A stretch of DNA of 64,000 nucleotides from the NCBI RefSeq assembly GCF_001659605.2, contig NC_035172.2, forward strand, positions 14,509,051 through 14,573,050, given 5' to 3'. The notes below the pieces were generated by a model. It was given only the letters and a program-made list of their open reading frames with translations, made no database searches and was not told the origin of the DNA. The stretch comes from Manihot esculenta (taxonomy: Eukaryota; Streptophyta; Magnoliopsida; Malpighiales; Euphorbiaceae). Position 1 is the first letter of the stretch; each line of letters begins with the position of its first letter. Shown one piece after another: positions 56,198 to 64,000 of the stretch. The position numbers and the translations under genes were made by a program.

Positions 56198-58026
56198 TGA
56201 CAGGTGCGGTTGTCGAAGCCGGTCAAAAATAACCTTCTTGGTTACCTACAATTTACAACTATAAACAGTGGTGAAGGATCGTATCCATAGAGAATTGATT
56301 ACCTATTTATTTATCTCAATCAAGACCAATAGAACTAATTGAAAGCACAAGTGAAAGCAAGTAATCAAAGAGAAATAGAAGCAAGTGCAAGGAAAGTAAA
56401 AAGGGGGGTTTTGAGATGATTTGATTAACAACTATTGAAAGTAATTAAAACAGCAAGTAATCTAAAATAAGAGAGAAATCAATAAGAGAAAGGTCTAGTT
56501 GAAGATATGGATCCACTTTGGTTGTTTGGGTTGATCATTGAAACATGGTTATCTTGATTGAATCAATAGGTTGGTTATGGGGGTGGAAGACGCTTCTCAC
56601 CACCATGTCTTTCCTTATGAACAAACTGATTAGGGAACGTCCTCTAACCAATTACTAATCAACAAATTGCCAAGGAACGTCCTTGGGCCATAGGCATCAA
56701 AACAATTGCCAATTGCATGAAGAACAAGAAAGATCCAAACCCTAACTACTCAAACGCATGAGATGATGTTAGATCATGCAATTTCTTGGATTTTTACACC
56801 AAGTGTTCTATGGACAGAATATTTCCAGCAATTATGGACTAACAAATATCCTAATCCAACAATCAATTAACTTTGCAATCAAGAATCAAGTGGCCAATTT
56901 GATCAAAACAACAAAGCAATCTTGGAATCAAAGCACAATTGCATGAATATTGAATAAAATCAAAGACAATAGTTTCTGTTCAGATCTCACAACCCTTTAA
57001 ACAACCTTAGTTTCAACCAAACTTCAACTAGAAAGAAGGTTTTAGCCACTCATGGCTGAACCAAACAGAAAATAAAAGAAAAGAAAGCAAAAGATGAAGA
57101 ACTAAGGTGGAGAGAGAGGCTTGGGGCCTTGCCGAATTTGGAAGAGAAGAAAAGCTGTCTTCTTGTCTTCTTGAAACCTTTAAATAGATCTTGAGAGGCT
57201 GCCTAGGGTTTCATGGAAGTCCAGGAGACTTTTAGAGGCTGTCCAAAATGCCCTTGCTGTTGCATGTGCCTTGTTTGTGCATGTATGAAGGCAAAAACGA
57301 GTTGCATGTGATGGAAGGCAAGTGGGGGCACTTTGGTCTTTTCAATGGCTGCCCAAGATCCTCAAGATGTTGTACATTAAGTCCAAGAGATTGCCCATGC
57401 ACTAATGAGGAAGGTGGAGCCTTCTTTAGAAACTTGAATGAAGTGGGAAACATGTGATCTTTGGATTTGGCTTCCTTAATAAGCTTGATCTTGAAATCCA
57501 ATATTTGAATGTGAATCTTGAAGATTTGGATCTCAAGATATTTTCCTTATTTGGCTCCTCAAATATGGCAACTTGGGATATGGCTTCTTGAACAAGGAAA
57601 GAGTGCAATAGAGCGCATTTTCAGCTGCCTAAGTTGAGTTTCGGAGGCTGGACTTTCGTCTATGTTCTGAAGGTTCGGCGGCCAAAAGTGGAGACTCGGC
57701 GGCCGAAGGTAGTGCACTTTCGTCTCTGTCTGCATGGTTCGGCAGCCGAAGGTGCCGCCGAAGGTGGTCCACTTTCGTCTCTGGAGTCCTCATTCGGCCG
57801 CCGAAGGTTGCCGCCGAAGGTGACTGAGTTTTGGCTTCCGAAAGTTGCCTCCGAAGGTTGCTTCTCTAATTTTGGCTTCTTTTGGCACTTTTAAGAGCAT
57901 TTTCTCCAAATTGTTTCTTCACACCTAATACTTGCAAAACATGATTAAAACCACAAAATTAGGTAGAATAGGTGCAAATAAACATCAATAAGGTCATGAA
58001 AATATGGACTAAATTATGCTCTATCA
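56198..58026 (-). repeat. 5' LTR of the Athila element (1829 bp)
   Basis: Same ends as the 3' LTR. It is 13 bp longer, accounted for by one extra TTGCCGCCGAAGG unit at about 57808. Its palindrome cluster spans 57625-57855. Confidence 0.93.
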
Positions 58027-58031
58027 ATGGT

Positions 58032-59137
58032 ATCCACACGAACGTCTTTTATCCTTCTAAAGTGCTAGCTCTCTCAAGGATGGATAAACTATGTGCTCCC
58101 CAATCTGCAATTGAAAATGAATTCTCTAAAAATGTTACTCCACAATTCGTAAAAGAGGTTTTTATTCATTTCAGTCTTTTGTTTTCCCACAACTCTTTTC
58201 ATATAAGAGTTGTGGTCACAACCCACTATCACAATCTCGCAGATACTCAAATATCTTACGTGATAGTTTGTTTTGATAAGAAAAATCAAAAATATTTTAT
58301 CTGTGACAGTTACAGATAAACCGCAGATCTTTTAAATATTATTATCTTATAATAATAATTAATATTAATAATAATATCTTTATTATTATTAATTATACTA
58401 ATGGGCTTTTAGCCCATTAATATAGCACATCAACAACGTTATTGTGTGTGACCCAATAGGCTCACATTAATTGGCAATAGGCCCAGTCTCACCAGGCCCA
58501 TAAATCATAAACGGCCTCTAGCAAGACATTATAACTATCCAACTAATATGAGGATCAATAGTCCGATAAAGCCTAATAAATAGAACATGTACTAATCCCT
58601 TTATCACACGATATCTAGTTTAAACATAAGTCATGGTCAATGTCAAACTTATAATGTTCAAACTTATGATTTCTCTATCTCTAAGCAGACTGATAAAACC
58701 AAATGATATTGATCACACTATCAATTCAATTGATCACACTATTAATTCAATTGATCACACTATCAATTCATTTGAGCACGACCATGCATTTCTCAGTCTC
58801 ACTTATTGAGGGGCCCAGAAGATATCTCTCTCAAAGAGAGGGACAAATTCTATCTTGATTGTTCAATATACTCTACATAATTTATGTTATGCTCAATCAT
58901 AATCTTTATGATTGTCTGATTAAAGACAATGTTTGGTTATGTCAAAATATAACAGTTCTTATGTTGGAAACTATGACAATCTCAAGTCAAAGGATTAAGA
59001 CATAACTACTTTGAGATTCACTTATGACAATAATCTATGTAGTGATCTCAGTGCGGGTCCATCCAATACTTTATTCTCTAACAAGTATCTATGATTATTA
59101 AATTATATCAATATATACATAATCATCTCATGATTAT
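58032..59137 (-). repeat. Long LTR-like sequence, second part
   Basis: Continuation of 48628-48818. AT-rich with stretches such as GGGCTTTTAGCCCATTAATA and AGTGCGGGTCCATCCAATAC that I associate with long plant copia LTRs. No long ORF. It is interrupted again at 59138 by B2 and its far end is outside the window. Confidence 0.5.
58709..58771. repeat. Three 21-bp tandem units
   Basis: TTGATCACACTATCAATTCAA repeats at 58709, 58730 and 58751 with one or two changes. Confidence 0.93.
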
Positions 59138-59315
59138 TGTAATACCCGGCTAGACTCCGGTATCGGAATTCCTACCGTCCGGTGGAATCTCGGGTGTCGG
59201 AGACTTCTAGAAGGGTAAAACCATGTTTTTATAAAATGTTTTAATGCATTTTATGTTTTTAAGCAAGAAAGAAAATGAGTTTTTGCATGAAAATAGCATT
59301 GGAAGAAAACTCGGG

Positions 59316-59440
59316 TTCGGCCACCGAACCTCAAGTTCGGCTGCCGAACATGCATGCGCTTCGGGAGTGCTTTAGGCCCCCGAAGGTATAAGTGAGGGAA
59401 GTCCAGGTTCGGCCGCCGAACCTTATGTTCGGCCGCCAAA
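59316..59440 (+). promoter_or_regulatory. Palindrome pairs upstream of the TATA box, B2
   Basis: Pairs at 59316/59336 and 59408/59428, each with 20-bp pitch. The 59408 copy is exact and the others have one change. The TATA box follows 56 bp downstream. Regulatory role is inferred. Confidence 0.5.
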
Positions 59441-59495
59441 CATGGCATGCATACGGAGGCACGTTAGGCCCCCGAAAGTGGCCTGGCCAGCCACC

Positions 59496-59501
59496 TATAA
59501 A
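59496..59501 (+). promoter_or_regulatory. TATA box of B2 LTR
   Basis: CCTATAAAGGGG context, the clearest TATA box among the LTRs here; the start site is expected about 30 bp on. Confidence 0.6.
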
Positions 59502-60035
59502 GGGGTCCCCATGTCCGAACGGGTGAGCTTTTTCTCCCCATTTTCGGCCAAGGTGAGTCTCCGCCGCCCTCATGCCGATCTTGAGTTCTTCCTTTAGATC
59601 TTCCATGATTTTTATGAGTTTTCACCTTTATTTTGAAGATTTTTAAGCAAATAGCAAGTTTTGGAGCTTGGAGGTTCAAGAAACTCGATCTCTCCCATCT
59701 CCGAGCTAGGATAATTTTTCCTCTCGATCTTCAAGAGGTAAGAGCCGATCTTAAGCTCAGTATATGTTTTAAACAAGTTTCAAGTTGATTCATGGGGTAG
59801 AAATGCATGCTTAGGTCAGTTGAGCTTTGTTAGGTTTTGAAGTTGTGTTTATGGACAATGTAGGTTGCTGAGTTGCTTTTGATGTGTTGTAGTTGGGGTT
59901 TAGGATAGTTTGAAGCCCCTAGGAGCTTATGTATGTGTTTATGCATGTTTTGGTTGAGTTGTATGCATGATTGAAGGTTTTGGGAGGCAAATGTGCATAA
60001 GAGCCAAGTTTCTGCCACTTTGGGAGAAACTCAGG

Positions 60036-60300
60036 TTCGGCAGCCGAAGGGACTTTCGGCCGCCGAACCTACCTGTGGAGGCAAGCTTTCGGCTGCCGAA
60101 GCCTGCCCCCGAAAGTAGACTTTCGTCTCTGGAGGGGACTTTCGGTCGCCGAAGGTGCCGCCGACATGCATGAGTTTCGCCTCTGGAGAGAACCTTCAGC
60201 CGCCGAAGGTGCCGCCGAAGGTGCCGCCGAAGGTGCCGCCGAAGGTGCATGACTTTCGGCTCTGGAGGGACTTTCGGCCGCCGAACCTGCCACCGAAAGT
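60036..60300 (+). repeat. Second palindrome cluster, B2 LTR
   Basis: Exact TTCGGCCGCCGAA at 60055 and 60273, variants at 60036, 60088 and 60141, and a perfect 4 x 12-bp array of GCCGCCGAAGGT at 60199-60246. Confidence 0.9.
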
Positions 60301-61374
60301 GCCCTGTTCAAGTGTCCTTGCATGAATTCTTTGATTGTTTTGAGGTGTTTTTGGGGTTTTTTGGGGGATATTTGTAGAGTCATGTTTTAGTATGTTTGGT
60401 CCCTTATTTGAGTCCACCTGTGTAGATTTGGACCCAAGGAACCGAAGACCCCAGCAGTGAGTCAGCTGCTTCAGTTCTTTGTCAGAGTTAGCCTGAGGTG
60501 AGTAGAATAAACCTTATTTTTTAAATTAATGCAAGTTTTAGCATGAATCATGCATCACGAATGTCATGTGATATAATAGGTTGTTGCATTAGAATCCACG
60601 AATATATTGCATTGCATTCTTTGTTATGGATGTGGGTGAATGCTGTATGATCCCATTAGTCCCTGAGGAAAGACCAGGACCCCATTCTACGGCCTGGCAC
60701 AGATATGATGCTGGGACTATTTGGTGACAGGTTCACCCTTGATGTGATTTGTCTGTGATATGATGCATTACATGATGGCATATGTTTTAAATGTTTTATT
60801 ATTCTACTCACTGGGCTCTAGTAGCTCACCCCTTTCCCTTTATCCCCCAGGTTTGCAGGTACGGGCTAGATCAGGAAATGCAGAAGAGTAAAGTCATGTG
60901 ATTTGTAATAGTTAGATGTGGACATGATGTTTTGTAAAATGAAGTAAGGTTATGATCAGTCATGTTATGTAATATTGATATTGAGGATTAGAATTGTACT
61001 TGACCATAGTATGTTTGGTTAATCCCATGTATATACATGATCTATGTTTTATGATGTTTATGTTCAACCAAGCTTGATGTTTGATGAAATACCCCATTGG
61101 AGCATATGATGAGGCTCCAGTGTGTGGTTTATGTTTATGTTTATATGCATGCACAGGTTGAGCTTGGTAAAAGAAAATAGTATGTTCCTCTCATGTTTAT
61201 GGATATGTTTATGTTTATATAGTATGTTCCTCTCATGTTTATGGATATGTTTGATCATGTATGGGATTTGGCAGGTATTCAGGATGTATGTTAGGCTGGC
61301 TACGGGTCCCGGCGACCTTATGTCGATCTGGATCCTAGCGCCGGTAGCGGTCCGGCTTCCGGGTCGTTACAGAG

Positions 61375-61386
61375 TGGTATCAGAGC
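61375..61386 (+). other. Primer binding site of B2
   Basis: TGGTATCAGAGC three bases after the LTR end, as in A1 and A2. Bases 61387-61626 are leader. Confidence 0.93.
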
Positions 61387-61626
61387 CCTAGGTTCATATG
61401 GTCGAACTTATAGTGTGTCGGGCTCATAGATGTTATAGAAGGTCAAGCACAATAGGAAAGATCATGTCCACTAGGATAGGATATGGAGTCCTGTCTTGTA
61501 TGATGATATGCATGTGCATTAATGATATGCTATGTATGTGATGCATGTGATGCGGGTTCATGTGTTCCCACATGAACCATATGATGCTAATGCTTGTATG
61601 ATATGTGCTGTTTTTCAGAAAACAGG

Positions 61627-64000
61627 ATGAGAGGAACTCGTCGATCTGCACGATTGACTGGAGTACCACCCCAGGACGAGGGCACTGATGCCCGTCCTCC
61701 TGCATTGCCTAGGGCAATGTCAAGTAGGTCCAGCAGAGAAAGAGCAGTAAGAGACCCTAGAAGGTCTTTGGATCTGGGTAGAAGCAGATTAGTGAGGGGA
61801 ACAGTGCAAGGGGATATGTCAGAGGATGTGGGGGATCAAATGGATGTAGATCAGAGGAGGGATGGCAGTCTCGGAGTAAGTATGTCAGAAGAGGGAATGG
61901 GAGAGTCCCAAGGAGGCACTCAGGCCTCGGGGTTTGTTCAGCCACCTTACTACCCACCCTTTTCACATAATCACGGGTATTCGATGGGAGGTACATCGGA
62001 TTACCCCAGTTTTAACCCTTATCACTCTCAGATGCCATACCCACCTTTCTACCCACCGTACCCACAGTACCCTATGTACCCACCCCCACCCTACCATCCA
62101 GGTACAGCAAACCCTACCCCAAGGGATGCTGCACCTCCTCCACCACCAGCAGCACCTACTGTCCCAGAAACCCAAATGCCTAAACCTAGCTCATCTGGGG
62201 GGAGCAAGGTCAAGATGACAGATTACATAAAGCTGGGTGCTCCCCAGTTTGAAACCGGTGATGACCCGTTTGTGTACCTCGAGAGGGTCAAGACAATTAT
62301 AGATGAGATAGGAGCTAATGACAGTAGAGCCATTCAGATGGCTGGGTTCACACTAAAATGCAAGAAGGCCCGAGAGTGGTTTAAGAACTATGTGAACCCG
62401 AGGGTGGACAGCCTATCATAGGAGGAGTTTGCAAATGAGTTTGCAGGATGGGCTTTCCCTGATAGTTCAAGAGAATTGAAGATGATTGAGTTCGAGCAGC
62501 TGAGGCAAACGGATGAGATGAGTGTGGATGAGTATACAGACAGATTCTTGGAGCTGTTGCCGTTTGCTGGGCAGAATCTGGATACAGATCAGAAAAAGTC
62601 AAGGAGGTATATCATGAAGCTCCATTCCAGGTATTCCTCCTTGATTCAGTCGGCAGAGAGGGAGAGTTTCCATGCCATAGTGGATATGGCTCGGAGTATG
62701 GAGGCTAGTGCAATAATCGAGGGGAAAGTCAAGCAGTCAGTGGCACAGCCTTCTGGTTCCAAGACCCCAGGTGGGGGAAAGTTAGACCCTTCTTCTCTGA
62801 GTTCAGGCAGTAAGAGATGGGGTAAAGCCAAGTCTAAGAAGAACAAGTTCTGGAGCAAGATCAAGTCTGGTCTGGGATTAGGAAGTGGTTCGAGCTCAGG
62901 TGCAGATAATGTAGTATGCAAGAAGTGTGGGAAGCCGCACAAAGGAGTATGTCTGGTTGGGACGACAGCCTGCTTCAGATGTGGGCAGGAGGGACACATG
63001 GCACGGGAGTGTCCTAGGGCAGCTTTTGTGGCACAGTCTCAGCAGACAGCTTCAGGTAGTGTGGCACAGCCAGTAGCTCCAGCCGCGACTCAGGCTAGTG
63101 GCAGAGGCAGAGGGAGAGGGGCAGCCTCTTCTTCAGCGTGATTCAGGGGTGAGGGTCCATCAGCTCCGGCTCGGATCTTCACCATGACTCAGCAGGAGGC
63201 AAACACATCCAACACCGTGGTGTCAGGTAATCTCATCATTGGTTGTTCCGATGTGTATGCATTAATGGACCCTGGTGCATCTCATTCTTTCATTACTCCG
63301 AGGGCCGTCGAGAGGTTGGGATTGATGGTCTCTGGGTTAGAGTGTCCCCTATGGGTCAGTGGACCCAAGTGTGACCCGTCAGTGGCAGAGTCAGTCTGCC
63401 AGTGTAGTCCAGTTTTTGTGGAGGGAAGATGCCTGCCCGCCGACCTTGTGGTTCTAGATTTGATAGATTTTGACGTCATTCTAGGGATGGATTGGCTATC
63501 TGCCCATGGTGCTACCTTGGATTGCAGAGACAAGGTAGTCAGGTTCAGATGTCAGGATGGGTCAGAGGTTATCTTCAGAGGAGACAGTAGGGGTACACCT
63601 AGAGGTTTGATATCAGCCCTACAGGCTCGTAGGCTCCTCAGGAGGGGTTGTCAAGGTTTTCTAGCTCATGTGAAAGAGCTGGATAGTCATGTCAGAGAGC
63701 CCGCCTCGGTGCCAGTGGTCAGAGAGTTTTTAGATGTGTTCCCAGACGAGCTGCCAGGTTTACCACCTGCTAGGGAGATAGAGTTCGAGATAGAATTGAT
63801 GCCTGGAACCATACCGATCTCTATCCCTCCCTACAGGATGGCACCAGCAGAATTGAAGGAGCTTAAGGAGCAGTTGCAAGAGCTAGTAGACAAGGGCTTC
63901 ATCCGACCGAGTACCTCACCTTGGGGTGCTCCAGTATTGTTTGTGAGAAAGAAGGATGGATCCCTCAGACTTTGTATCGACTACAGGCAGTTGAACAAGG
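61627..64000 (+). pseudogene. B2 gag-pol polyprotein, two stops, 3' end outside window
   Basis: Starts [12 protein letters not shown], directly after a strong splice-acceptor-like TTTTTCAG (61611-61618). Tyr/Pro-rich segment (about 61940-62130), gag domain (62210-62560), zinc knuckle [14 protein letters not shown] (62970-63011), retropepsin DPGASHSF (near 63270), and the start of reverse transcriptase ([19 protein letters not shown]) to the window end. TAG at 62419-62421 replaces the Trp of WEEFANEF, and TGA at 63139-63141 replaces a Gly codon after the zinc knuckle. The frame is otherwise continuous, so only point mutations disable it. Same domain order as A2 with clear amino acid divergence. 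Confidence 0.93.

Larger units (their letters stand above)
48819..58026 (-). mobile_element. Athila-type gypsy element without integrase
   Basis: 9208 bp. LTRs 48819-50634 and 56198-58026, Asp-type primer site, gag-protease-reverse transcriptase-RNase H frame with one stop, two polypurine-like tracts, perfect target duplications ATGGT (48814-48818 and 58027-58031). After RNase H only 1.1 kb of non-coding sequence precedes the LTR, so integrase and any env-like ORF are missing. The LTRs are close to 99% alike by eye, so it moved fairly recently, presumably with integrase supplied by a relative. Confidence 0.93.
59138..61371 (+). repeat. 5' LTR of B2 (2234 bp)
   Basis: Starts TGTAATACCCGGCTAGACTC and ends GGGTCGTTACA. 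Contains two palindrome clusters, a TATA box, leader-intron-like signals and one copy of the internal repeat found three times in the solo LTR. Confidence 0.95.
59138..64000 (+). mobile_element. Tekay-like family B element B2, 3' part outside window
   Basis: 5' LTR, Met-type primer site and the first half of a polyprotein homologous to A1/A2 but clearly diverged. Its LTR matches the solo LTR at 8310-10549. Left target flank is attat (59133-59137). It interrupts the long LTR-like sequence. Confidence 0.94.

Overview
The window looks like a gene-free, retrotransposon-packed stretch of a dicot nuclear genome. The evidence is plant-type Ty3/gypsy lineages (Tekay-like chromoviruses, Athila and Tat with a second RNase H), a Ty1/copia element, primer sites matching plant initiator-Met and Asp tRNAs, a CACTA-type element and a tRNA-derived SINE. 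A euphorb such as cassava is my guess from sequence style only. I found no host protein-coding gene, rRNA or functional tRNA.

Layout. (1) 1-8059: Tekay-like element A1 (+), its 5' LTR cut by the window start and its polyprotein broken by one stop. (2) 8060-25172: an older Ty1/copia element (-) that hosts three insertions: A1 in its 3' LTR, a solo LTR of Tekay-like family B (8310-10549, target duplication CTTAA) in its RNase H region, and a complete, apparently intact Tekay-like element A2 (13286-23217, target duplication CAAGC) in its integrase. (3) 25181-26032: CACTA-like non-autonomous DNA element. (4) 26102-32815: decayed Tat-lineage element (-) with two LTRs. (5) 32816-37910: AT-rich intergenic DNA with microsatellites, an RNase H fragment and a short SINE with a 14-bp target duplication. 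(6) 37911-40148: compact, internally deleted gypsy element with one continuous 422-codon ORF and target duplication ATTGC. (7) About 41571-45300: relic of an Athila-type element (+), abutting a second Tat relic (45300-48627, +). (8) 48628-59137: a long LTR (-) split by an Athila element without integrase (48819-58026, target duplication ATGGT). (9) 59138-64000: Tekay-like family B element B2 (+), running off the window with two stops in gag.

Nothing here is a cellular pathway. Each element carries its own replication set: gag, protease, reverse transcriptase/RNase H, integrase, a primer site after the 5' LTR and a polypurine tract before the 3' LTR. A2 is the only one that looks able to make all its own proteins.

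The most unusual signal is a short palindrome, TTCGGC-N-GCCGAA, clustered in LTRs of three retrotransposon families from two separate lineages (Tekay-like A, Tekay-like B, Athila) and also inside the Athila coding region. In the Tekay-like LTRs, pairs sit at exactly 20-bp pitch just upstream of a TATA-like box. In the Athila ORF the same DNA word is read in two different phases. In both elements with two complete, similar LTRs, the length difference between the LTRs is one unit of this repeat. It contains the GCCGCC core known as the plant GCC box, so a shared promoter or chromatin module is a reasonable hypothesis, though not shown here.
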